Assembly: GCA_948567375.1 (NCBI GenBank)
Contig: OX419758.1
Span: forward strand, 1,741,001 to 1,805,000
Source: Lunularia cruciata
Taxonomy: Eukaryota > Streptophyta > Marchantiopsida > Lunulariales > Lunulariaceae
DNA length: 64,000 nt
Reading direction: 5' to 3'
Shown here: in pieces, positions 46,901 through 56,969 of the stretch
Layout: the number at the start of each line of letters is the position of its first letter
Position numbering within the stretch: the stretch's first letter is position 1
The notes under the pieces: generated by a model
Told to the model about the DNA's origin: nothing
What the model saw: the letters and a program-made list of their open reading frames with translations, nothing else
The model's database searches: none
Made by a program: the position numbers and the translations under genes

Positions 46901-47321
46901 GCGTGAAGTTAGCACCGAGTTTTTGTTCCGGTATCCTGCACACACTCGTATGCAACTTCTTAGTGGAAATTTTATCCACTACAGACCAGGACACCTACAT
47001 TCTTGCCTTCGTACTGCTTTTGTCATTTTGTAAAATAAGCGTAGAAGACATAAGACCGAACTCCAATTTAATTTTTGGAGGTGCCATCAATCGCATACTA
47101 TGATTAGAATACAAAATAAAACAAAGCGTGCACATTCAGTTTGGACCACATGTTTTACCGACTTTTAGCATATTTTATTTACAAGCTGATTTTAAATTTG
47201 GGAAATCTCAGAAGTTCTGAGCATTTCATTAGTAAGTGCAAGAACCGGGTATAAAGCGCATACACTGGTTTTATTCTCCACCTTTCCAATTTCGCCTTTT
47301 TCGAAAGTCACACATGAAGTG

Positions 47322-47450
47322 ATTTCAGATTTCTCATATCGACTCCATAGGGGTTAAGCCCCATTTCACTTTCTTTTCTCACCCTTGTACGATTGGAGGG
47401 GTATTGCCATCCTTCTTTTTTTCTACGCGGTCGCCCTTTTATTCTCTTTT
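47322..47450 (+). mobile_element. Element Y insertion in FRO relic, with 9-bp target-site duplication
   Basis: 129 bp carrying GGGGTTAAGCCCCAT, then CTTGTACGATTGG, GCCATCCTTC and CTACGCGGTCGCC, and a T-rich end. CATGAAGTG occurs at 47313-47321 and again at 47451-47459, flanking the insert. The uninterrupted FRO-B homologue has the related CATGAAGTA only once at this point. Confidence 0.8.
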
Positions 47451-47693
47451 CATGAAGTGTGGTACGAACATGGTACGGTTTTGCCCAAGCACCGACGGAC
47501 TCGATTTGGGAGATGTTCCTTCATGGACAAGAACAACACCACGCAGTACAGCCTGGCCCTATTTTTAGTGGGGAAGTTTATCGTAGTCATTAGTCACTTT
47601 GATGACTCCGACGATAATGATGTCATCCAGAAAGGTTGCAAAGAATATGCGATCGACCCGCTTATTGTCGCCGATATCTACCAACACGTATCC

Positions 47694-47800
47694 ATACTAT
47701 TGGAGTTAGCCCCATTTTATCTCTTATGTTCTATTCTTGTGCGGCTGGATGGGAGTGTTCCTATCCTTGTTATCTTACGCGAGTGCTATTCACTTCCAAC
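47694..47800 (+). mobile_element. Second, more diverged Y 3'-end insertion in FRO relic
   Basis: TTGGAGTTAGCCCCAT, then CTTGTGCGGCTGGATGGG, CCTATCCTTG and TTACGCGAGTGC follow the order of the other Y 3' ends. FRO exon 7 homology stops before and resumes after. Exact edges are uncertain. Confidence 0.6.
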
Positions 47801-48309
47801 ACAAACAACATTATTTCAAGCGGGACTCCGTAGAACTGATGTGGAGACTCGTTCAAGTTGGTGAAACTGTACTGCTGGTGTGGTATTGGATGCAACGTAC
47901 GCTTGAAAGTTAACTTGTGCGCCGTGTTCATAACTCAATATATCAAAGTACTGAAACTTTAAGTGATAATTAGGTGTAAAACTTCCAAGGAATTGTACTT
48001 CCTGGCTGGCCAGATTTCAGTTCAGTAGCAATAGATGGCAGAACTTCGCCGACAGAACGTCAAAGGAATTTCGAGATTAGGCCGTGCGGATGAATTGATG
48101 TAGGAAGAATAGTAGCAGGAGTGTAACGGCGAAAACCTTTTGAGGTTCCATTTGGGATTGGGGAAAGAGAAAAGAGGAGGAACAACATATAGTGGTGATG
48201 AGTAAGGAAGAAGAGATTGGGACACTGTTCTTTTTTTAACTCTTACGAGTGCACGAGCCAGCATAACATAAGTAACCCTAATGCGAAGGGTGGAAGGGTG
48301 GGACCTAGT

Positions 48310-48575
48310 CACATGCAGATTCTAATTAATCAAAAACTGGGCCATGTTGCTTGGCCTTGCTTCTCCGGACTCAGGGGTCCTCCTTGAGCAGCTTCTTGAC
48401 TATGACGCCAGCATCTTGGTGGAATGAATGATTCGTTCTCTCAAAGGTAAGACCTAAATACTCTAACACAAACTGACACTGCTGCAGGGTGCTATGTACA
48501 ATTCTCTGCACCTATTGTATAGGTACATGCTATATCAATGCCACATGTACTACCATCTGAAATGCATTTTCAACA
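48310..48575 (-). repeat. Ty1/copia 3' LTR (approximate end)
   Basis: On the minus strand GAGTGGGAG precedes TGTTGAAAATGC at 48575. This is the usual copia arrangement of a purine tract then an LTR beginning TGTTG, right after the RNase H C-terminus. The far end near 48310 is a guess at the boundary with the FRO relic. Confidence 0.55.
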
Positions 48576-50090
48576 CTCCCACTCATTTGAAGAAATAGTA
48601 ATACTCCAATCAAATTTCTAAACTTGAGAAACATATCTCCTTATAAAGCATTCATAAAAGTATCTGCAATCTTATTGTTAGTGTTGATGTAGTTGAAACA
48701 GATTTCATACTTCTCTTGTTGCTCTCTCACATAGTGCTATTGGATCTCTTATGAAATTCTGGATTGTACTCCAGCTTGATAGCATTTTGATTGTTGCTGT
48801 ACATTGGAATTGGCATCTTGTCAAAACTACAATTCCTTGAGTGACCTACGAAGCCATAGAGCTTCTTTAGCAGCTAAATGTGTTGAGTCATATAGCTTCA
48901 TTGGCAGCTAAACATGCTGCTATGTACTTTGCTTTTGTGGTAGAAGTGACATTGCATTGTAATTGTTGGCCGCTCCAAGCTAATGGTCCACCATTCATCA
49001 TGAATATGAGATTACTACGTGACTTTCTATTATCTAAGTCACCCACAAACTCAGCATCGTCGTATCCAACCAGTGTATTAGTAGCATTAAACCCTCCACT
49101 AAATTCTAATCCATAATCCAAAGTACGTTTGAATTACTTGAAAGTTCTCTTCACTACTTCCCAATGTTGAGATGAAGGATTAGAGTTTGACTGTGCTATG
49201 ATGCTAACAACATAAGCTATCTCAGGTCTCGTACATATCATAGCATACATTAGATCATATTGCTTCTTGGTAGGGTGGTTTAATTGGTTCACTTTCTTCC
49301 ACTTGTAATCTAGCATTCTGATTTGCAAGAGTAGCAACTGGATATGCATCTCCAAGATTGAACTGATTTATAATTGACTCTTTATATTTTTCTTGAGTCA
49401 ATCTTATTCTGAATTTTTCTCTGTTATGGAAAATCTGAAGTTCTTCTTAGCATTTTAATTTTCCATGATCACCTTGATAGAGAGCACTTCGGGCTCTCTA
49501 TCAAGGCGATCTAACATGGTAGCAATGTGATATTTATCTCTCTCACAAATCACTTCATCATCTACAAAGATAGTGAGGACTACCCCACCCCATCTATAAT
49601 ACACACAAGGATCTGACAGAAGCTTGAAACCTATACCTCACTAGGAAGTCATCAAACTTCTGATTCCAGTTTGTTGAGGCTTGCTTCAAGCCATAAAGGC
49701 ACTTCAGCAATCTGAAAACACTCTTTAAATTTCTAGTTTTTATGGATCTTTGTGGCTGCTCCATGTAAATTTTGTCCTAAAATTCTCCATTAAGAAATGT
49801 TTTCTTGATGTAAATTTGTGCTATCTCCATGTCTTCTGCTGCAGCTAGTGAAAGAACAAGTGTGATAGAATCAAACATAACTATTGGAGCAAAATGTCCC
49901 CTCATAGTCAATTCTTGCAAGTTGTGTATATCCTTGGTTAAAGTCTACCCTTGTGCCTTAAAATGTTTCCATTGGAATCAAGCTTGGTTTTATAAACCCA
50001 TATAATTTTTACCAGTTTTCTTCCTTTTGGCAAAGTTGTTAGCTTCCAAGTCTTTTCTCCTTCAATGATTGGAATTTCTCATCCATGGCC
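48576..50090 (-). pseudogene. Ty1/copia retrotransposon pol remnant (RT and RNase H)
   Basis: Read on the minus strand in changing frames: RT start (AMDEKFQSLKEKRL, about 50088), LLKCLYGLKQASTNWNQKF near 49720-49660, the YVDD region as TIFVDDEVICERDKYHIATM near 49590-49530, and LMYAMICTRPEIAYVVSII near 49250-49190. Next comes LVGYDDAEFVGDLDNRKSRS near 49065-49005, then AKYIAACLAANEA, and the RNase H end with NNKIADTFMNAL near 48660. Order and motifs are typical of Ty1/copia. Many stops and frameshifts mark it as dead. The upstream part is cut at about 50090 by an X element LTR. Confidence 0.85.
49473..49505. repeat. Perfect 13-bp hairpin in the copia remnant
   Basis: CTTGATAGAGAGC at 49473-49485, 7-base loop, exact complement at 49493-49505. 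Confidence 0.85.
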
Positions 50091-50890
50091 TGTGATAACC
50101 CAAAGTTGACATACTAATAGTATAAATGGTAAGAATATGTTGTTCCCTTGAGGATACGGATTGGAAATGACTAAATATGAAGTGAAAGTGTCATAAATGT
50201 CACAATTCATTATTATTTCCTATTTAACCTCTTGGGCAAGAACCACTCCCAAAAGAGGATAGCGTCCCCAATTGTGGAGCACTACCAAAATTGAAAATGA
50301 AAATATCACTCTCTTAAAGGATCTAATCCAAATTTGCTCATGAAGGTGATGGTTCAATTTGCATTGAAGATCACACAAGCTAGAAGGTGAATAGTATGAT
50401 CTCACTTAAAACTACCCATAGTCTTAGTTTTTTGATTCCATGGTACTGCTTGTGCTATGAGCTTCCCAACCCACTTGTTGCACAAGTTGACTCCTTTGGA
50501 TCATTTAGTGCACATCCTCATCAGGGTCAAGTACTTGCTTTGCACTATGCATTGAAAGACTCACTATGAAATTAATCCCCTCTACTCTTACCTAGACAAT
50601 GAACAACACATAAAACATAAGAAACAAAACTTGGAAAGAAGTGAGAGTATTCTTTACTTGTAATCAAAGTACAAAAAATCACAAAAGAACAAATATGAGT
50701 GCCACAACACTCAACATTAAATACTATTCTGACTTCAAGCAAAAGGTTCATGATCCCAAGTGGATTCTTGAAAATCCTATTATATATTGTAAATCACTCA
50801 AGTAAATTTCTAATCTAATCTTATCTTATCCTAATCATTTTTTGAATCATCCGGTGCCTAACACGTGTCAAGGGAGATATCATAGTTCCC
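50091..50890 (-). repeat. Element X copy 2, 3' LTR (approximate start)
   Basis: Minus-strand LTR ending GGTTATCACA at 50091, directly abutting the copia RT. It contains GGGAGTGGTTCTTGCCCAAG near 50255-50230. A purine-rich AGGTGGGGAA tract near 50900 on the minus strand may mark the start. Confidence 0.55.
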
Positions 50891-52560
50891 CACCTAATCA
50901 AATTTTAATGTACAAATGAGAGTGCCTATACAACTCTGAGGGTACTTTTTTTGAAACATATACAAATTTGAGTGCCTAAAATTTGCCTAAGAATGTCTGC
51001 CATACCAAAGGACTTCCCCTCTGGAGAGTGCCTTGGGCTTGATCCACTAGGAGTGAAGGATTGCATTTGCCTCTAAGATATCTAGCAAAATGATCTGTAT
51101 ATATTTGATACCTTGCTATCTATAATAAGTATATTTGGAAAACTTTGTTAAACTTCTTGTTAGAGTACTCCTTCAAATGCAAGGACAAGATATTCATTCT
51201 TGCTTCTTTCTTGTATTGGTCAAACTCAAGGTGGAGTGCCTTCCAATCCCTTTTGAATCTTTGTGTCTCTAAGGCTTGGCGGTCTTGTTCATTTTCTATT
51301 GTGGCACTTCTTATCTTGAGTTCTCCGTTCTCCTACATCAAGGCACTTACATTTGTTGTTTTTTCCTTGTATAGATCTCTGGCCTTTGCTACTTCTTCCT
51401 TCACTAGGTCTCCTTTGGCCTTTTGAGTGTAGACTTGTTTGTATATGTTCTTGATCAAAGTGGTGTAGTATACAAAATCAGGGCATTTGGCTTGGTATGG
51501 AGGCAACAACATCTTCATCATGTGTAATATGGCTCCGATTGAATGTTGGACAAAGCTGGATCCTTCTTGGACCGGCATTGCCTTTGAATTTGCTAGCTCC
51601 TCTTGCATATTGAGTTGTGTTATTGGTGCAAGCATAGGAAGGTTGGTCTCCATGTTGACTATTTCTTCTTTTTCCTCATGGTTGGTGATATGGTCTTCTT
51701 CTTTTGGGCTGACTTTGGCCTCTTTTGCCCTTTCAGGCTAAGTTTATTGGGCCCTCAAGCACTTGGCTTAATCTTGAGTTTCTTTTGCAGCTGCTTCTTC
51801 CACAATTGGACTCATTGGTGCTTATTCTGGCACTGCTGCTTCTTCCAATGCATTCTCTCCTTCATCTGAAGGGCACTTGTCCATATCTTGGTCCTACAAC
51901 TTTGGAGTAGATAGGACTTCTTCCCAGGTTTCTTCTTCATCTTCTCTTTCTCTTGAAGTGGAGGTTGATCCCTGCAAGGTGCAGGCTCCTTGCTCCCTTT
52001 CTTCATCATCTCCTTCTACTTTAGTATCCTTGGCTTCATCTTTTGAAGACGATACATCTACAATCTGAGCATTGGGCCTTGACTTCTTGGATGGAGGAAG
52101 TGGCTTCTTCTTTGGTGTGATTTTTTTCCTCTTAGTAGCCTTTGGCAGGGCCAGCTCTCCTTCCACTGGCACAAAGAGACATGTGGAAGCAAACTCAGCA
52201 TCCACTTGCTGATACTTGGCAATCTGGGTGAGTCTATTAGGTTTGATCATCAAAATAACCTACATGATGGAAATGGGTTGGAAACCTCTTCCTCTCTGCT
52301 TTGGTCAGCCGGTTGATCCCCATGTAGTAATGTATGGTGAAAGGAGTGAGGTAGGTGGCTCCTCCATCTTCCTCAAAGTCTCCCTGAGATAGTTTGGATT
52401 GTCTATCAAACATCTTTGACCAATGCTCTCCCAAATACTAGTAGTCAAAAACACTACTTAGGAATTGGTCAAGTAGGTGGTTCATTTTTCTTTAAACAGT
52501 TTCATAACCCCCTCTACTATGGCTCTTCTCACCGGGATCCTTGTAACCAGCCACTCTCCA
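50891..52560 (-). pseudogene. Element X copy 2, gag-like coding region
   Basis: The best preserved X copy. Open segments at 52434-52237 (GDFEEDGGATYLTPFTIHYY, KRFPTHFHHVGYF) and 52253-51894 (LTQIAKYQQVDAEF, then a Lys/Pro/Ser-rich basic stretch and an acidic EGDDEEREQ stretch) overlap by a frameshift. A downstream segment at 51653-51333 (LPMLAPITQLNMQEELANSK, GAILHMMKMLLPPYQAKCPD) is followed by a helical Lys/Glu-rich tail. No protease, RT or integrase lies between this and the 3' LTR. Possibly a nuclear retroelement structural protein; not assigned. Confidence 0.55.
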
Positions 52561-53160
52561 CCAATTGTTGTTTGATCATTTATCATTAAAGGTACTTCTT
52601 TGCAAATTTATTATCAATGGTCATTGCCCCTGCAACTCTAGCTTCTGGACCGAGTACCATTCTCCAATTGTCCTTTCTTTGGGTTGCCGCTCATTCCTCC
52701 CTATGTTTTCTCTCTTTTCGCCTCATCTCATGAATCATCTGGATGTCTATCAATTCCCGGTTCCAGAACAAAACCCCCAAGTGCTTGCTCCAAATTACTT
52801 CCGTTTTACAATGCATTGCACATTTGTTCACAATTGGAGACCTAAGAATTGCGTCAAAGGTATCTTCCATCTCCGAACAGTTTACCGCTTATACGTCAGT
52901 TCGAACTGATTGTTTGCTCATGATTTCGCACTACAAATGAAAGCAGAGATACTAATCCTTGCTATTCGCAGTTTGGACGGCGGCCGGAACCTGGCTTGAA
53001 CAGATAGATATACATATTCGGGAGTGTCGTATACCATATTAGGATTCAGATAATCCGAGCTACTGTCCATGACTGACGACAGTTGTAAGGTGGCCGGTGG
53101 GTGTTGCAGAAGTCTCACTACCGGTTAACAGCCGTTAAAGTTCTTATCATTTGATTCATA
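52561..53160. other. No gene recognised
   Basis: Includes a 114-codon plus-strand ORF (52565-52909) without recognisable content. It may be the remaining 5' flank of the X or copia element. Confidence 0.4.
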
Positions 53161-53162
53161 CT

Positions 53163-53785
53163 AGCATCTGCACCGCGCCACGGCAAATCTTCCAAAATAA
53201 CACCTAAATATGCCCCCAGCTAAATCTTTTCTGCACTCGCTAATATGGCCCGGGCCAAATCTTTTCTACATTTGCTAAATTTTCCACACCGCAAACCTCG
53301 TACCCCGCAAGGTAATCAGAGACTGCAGTTTAATATTATATGAAAGTCGACATTGCAACGGGAACGGGCTAGAGAATCCATCCAACTAGACTAACCTCGC
53401 CATTAGTTGAATTGATTCCTCTAAATTCTTTGGAGGCACGGACCGAAGCGAGAGAATTGATTCCTCTAGATTCCTTGCAGGCACCGCCCGAGACGAGCAA
53501 AGCAAAGCAATGCAGCGGGCCGGTTCGATGGACTGAATTCCTTTCAAAATATTTTGGTGCTCAAATTTTCGAATAATGATATAGAAGAAAACATAGTTTA
53601 TCGGGTTGATATCCCCCGACATATTCTACAACTTTGCCGGTCGCTCGACTCGAGTTGCCGGGCCCAGCAAATAGGCAAATATTAGGCGGGTCTACCGTGG
53701 CAAACATTTGGCGACCCTGTGGGAAATCAAAAACTGCAATTCCACTGCAAAATAGCGGACGTTTCCGTGGCGCGGTGCAGATGCT
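53163..53785. mobile_element. MITE-like non-autonomous DNA transposon, about 620 bp
   Basis: Perfect 20-bp terminal inverted repeats: GCATCTGCACCGCGCCACGG at 53164-53183 and its reverse complement at 53765-53784. Both are flanked outward by A/T, giving AGCATC...GATGCT. The inside has no transposase. It holds short direct repeats (CTAAATCTTTTCTGCA and CCAAATCTTTTCTACA near 53220-53270; ATTGATTCCTCTA near 53411 and 53458). A CTA trinucleotide occurs at both edges and could be the target-site duplication, but the phase is ambiguous. The superfamily is not determined. Confidence 0.85.
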
Positions 53786-55604
53786 CTAAGTCATGCAACA
53801 GTACAGCCGTCATTGATGAATTCGTCGCACTGGTGTGGACGTTGTTCGACGAATCGTGCGAGTGTTTTAGAGTTCTTGATCACTTCCATACCAGATGCAA
53901 AATACAGTAGTTACTATACTTGCTCTGCACTGCCGATAATAGCCTTTGGCAAAGTTCACCGACGACAAACGCTTAGCTGCAACGGCATCCAAGCTTGAAA
54001 AATCATCAGCATTTGTCCAGTAAGGATAGAATTCGGTCGTTTCGTAATGTGTTCTACGTACTTCATTCACGTCAAGGCTCTGCAATCTAATTCTACACCG
54101 AGGTTCAGAAGCAGACCTCCTGGAGATGTATGCAAACATCAGAAACCAATTACTTCAAGAGATGTCTGTTTCCCTGGCCGGCTTTTGGACTTAGTTCGGA
54201 TGTAGTTCTATGAACCGAAGCTCGAAGTTCTGAAATCAAATCAAAATTTGGATGTACTTGTACTCTATTGGTCATTGAGGAATACTTAGGTTTAGAGGAT
54301 GGTCCCCCTTGGTCGTGTAGAAGCGAATAAACGAAATCATATTACGGTAACCAGGACAGATGACCTCGACTACTAAAATCTGCACTCACTTGCCAAATTG
54401 AGGAGTTCCAACCGTTCACATGCGGCTTGCGGTGACCGGTTGTCCTACCGCTGATTGTGATGGGAACTGTGTGTGTGCGGAACGAGACCCGAGCTCGCCT
54501 AGTTGTGTCCGAGAGAGGCAGACACAAGGAGAGCACGCGTAGATGCTCTCTTCTTCTTTGTCGAATTAAGGTTGACTAATCCAACACACTTTTCATGGAG
54601 TCGGCCATATGCTGTTCCGGAAATGACGAGGTTGGCTTCTAGGCATTTCTTCGGCTAAACATCGGCCGATCGGGGAGGGCTATCTACAGGGTTCATCAGA
54701 GGAAGGTCACTTCCCGACATGTAGAGTTTGTCTCCCAGGGTTTATTTTAAGCAAGAACGGATTGTAGACCCTGTTATTGGCCGAACAGTCAGTACTGTAA
54801 ATGTACCTAGGGAAGCATTTGAGAATCGTGTCTTCAAGTGGTACGCTCAACTTTCTTGTAAATTGGTAAAGAGAAAACAATGGACAAGGTCTTGTTTTAT
54901 TGAAGACATGAACTGTTTGAGCCCTTGTTGCTAGATATGGATTTTCTTTCCCGGCGGTAATAAAGGAATTTTGTTTCTTTCATGATGTCGAAGCTGATTT
55001 AGAAGCCCGCGTAACAATATTTTGCTCTATAAGTATGTTCTTACAATCGATTGCAGATGAATGTAAGTTGAAATATGCCTTCTACAGTCGGCACCTACAG
55101 GAATCACAGGATACGAGATTGGCTACTTACCCTCCGCTCTTCATGCGCACGGCGAGGAGAATTTGCATCTGCGTTTGCTGATGTGAGTATCGCTGTACAT
55201 ACAGGCAGAGATTGGCACCTTATAAGCCAATTCTTTTCCCAGGATCACCACTTCCTTTCCAGCAATCGCAGCAGCATCATTCGAGTCTTCCTAGCCAAGT
55301 ACTCTCGCTTGTTGGTAGGTGCCTTCACTAAGTAGTTTCACCTTCAATTGACAAACACGAGATCACTGATTTCGCATAGATGAGAAGTTTGTACTTTGGA
55401 TAGGCAAAGGTAGAAAGCATAGGTAAGCATAGGTAAGCATAGGTTAGTGTTATTTCAAACCTCCAGTGTTAGCTTTTTTCCTAGCAGAGTAGGTATGCAC
55501 TTGGCGCGTGGAACAATCCGAAGAGCTCACATTCGCGCCCCTTGCATGCGCAGGTGATTGAGGATACAGGAAGCAGTACAAAAACACTTGATTAGCAAGG
55601 AGTC
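53786..55604. other. Intergenic upstream of the phytocyanin gene
   Basis: No gene recognised. A minus-strand 90-codon frame at 53867-54139 has no known motif. Three tandem AAGCATAGGT words occur near 55416-55445 about 170 bp upstream of the phytocyanin ATG. No convincing TATA box found. Confidence 0.45.
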
Positions 55605-56969
55605 ATGGCTAACTCAGGATGCAGAATGTCTATGTGGATTGGTGTCTGCCTTGCTCTCTCTATTGCTGCACAGACAGTCAGAGCCCAGAATTATCGTAAG
55701 ACATACAAAGTGGGAGATGAAGTAGGATGGACATTCATGAATGAAACCAGCGGACAGCCTGCAGATTACGAAGCGTGGGCCGCACAACATACGTTCTTCG
55801 TCAATGACGTGCTAGGTGAGTCAACAAATCATGCCTGTTCTGCTCGATCTCACTGTTATTAGCAGAATTCATCCGCATTCCTACGTAATGTTGGGATGAT
55901 GTACTATAGTTACAGAGTGAAGCAATTCTTAGATCATGTCGCGCCTAAGATTATTTTGCGATACCTCATGGTGATACCCTGAGCCATGGATGACGTAAGC
56001 TCCTTTCTGATATCTTGTTCTAATGTTCAAGAAATTCATCAACAATTTTCTGCCTGGTGAACAGATATGGTATAGTAGATGTTGAACGCCAACCGGAAGT
56101 CAGAGTCAAGAACGTCAAGGACGATTTGACGGGCTCACTTTTCCGTGCTATGGATGTCATTTGCAGAATTTGTTTATGAGCCAACTGAGAGTGATGTTAG
56201 GGCCTTCCCAAATATCGAGTCTTTCACTACTTGCAACATTTCCGCCACCAAGTTGCTAGACAATGGAACGTCCGGCACCTCAGAGGTAAATATTTGTTCA
56301 TTTCAAAGTGAACGATGACAATGCTTCTCACCGATACAGCCTTAATTTAATAATTGTATCTTTCTCACTCGAAACTTGTCAACCGTGAGTCCTCAGTGGT
56401 TCTTGCCAAATGCGGGTTTCTACAACTTTGGAAGCAGCAAGCACTGCAAAGACGGGCAGAAGTTCAGAATATTCGTCAATGTCTCCACGGTTCCTTACGG
56501 TGAGTGCTGTCAGGCGAGACGAATAGTCCTTGAATGCGTAAATTATTAGGCCCAAGTATCGTTATTCTGGTTCAAGAATTATATCTTGTTGTCTTGTTCC
56601 ATGCTCTGTAGCTAGGAATCGGCACAGGCTACTTCTCACACATCTAATAGCACATCTGACTGCATCTATCCAGCAGCAGCATCGTTTTGTCTGTTTAAGC
56701 CACAGTTCATAGAGAGATGCAAGTAAAAGATAAATAATATATATTCATCTGCAACGAGTCTGACACCAGAAGTGGATGCCACAACCCGAATCGCAGTGCC
56801 CGAGATGCCAGGGGTGGGCATGCCACCAATGGAAGGAATGGCACCTGAGCCAGCAACTATGGCCAAGGTACCAGCTAAAGCGCCTTCTGCCTCTGCTGCA
56901 AGAACGGTGAACCCAACCTGGATCCTGTTGGTAGCTGTTATTGCAGCATCAATTTCATTTTTGTCCTGA
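55605..56969 (+). CDS. Phytocyanin / early nodulin-like protein, GPI-anchored, 4 exons, 210 aa
   Basis: Extracellular plasma-membrane-anchored cupredoxin-fold protein of the phytocyanin family. Exons: 55605-55815, 56167-56285, 56397-56499, 56770-56969; GT-AG introns, phases agree. Residues 1-27 form a signal peptide (cleavage after VRA is likely). The phytocyanin domain covers about 29-143 (YKVGDEVGW, YEAWAAQHTFFVNDVLEFVY, KHCKDGQKF). The disulphide cysteines are C93 and C127. A Pro/Ala/Met-rich linker follows, then a hydrophobic tail (WILLVAVIAASISFLS) typical of GPI signals. Ligand positions: the first His is replaced (YEPTESDV, S79) and the Cys position is F121; only H126 remains, so type I copper binding is not expected, as in ENODL proteins. 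Possible N-glycosylation sites are N46, N94, N103 and N138. The acceptor of exon 4 is the least certain boundary. Confidence 0.88.

Larger units (their letters stand above)
46950..48300 (-). pseudogene. FRO relic: fourth FRO copy, degenerate, missing exons
   Basis: Minus-strand remnants in FRO exon order. Exon 8 is at about 47042-46950 (TTATTTTAC... in place of TTATTCGAC). The end of exon 7 is at about 47322-47279, the rest of exon 7 at about 47900-47451, and exon 5 at about 48300-47995. DNA similarity to FRO-B is clear, for example the exon 7 membrane region at 47510-47660 and the exon 5 stretch at 48025-48290. Exon 6 is absent, exons 1-4 are missing, and stops and frameshifts are numerous. 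Two Y insertions interrupt exon 7. The upstream end abuts Ty1/copia sequence at about 48.3 kb, which probably removed or displaced the 5' half. Confidence 0.85.

Noticed and set aside
51487-51869. Hydrophobic plus-strand ORFs resembling membrane proteins
   Set aside because: Antisense to the Lys/Glu-rich X copy 2 coding region, which gives Phe/Leu-rich peptides on the other strand.
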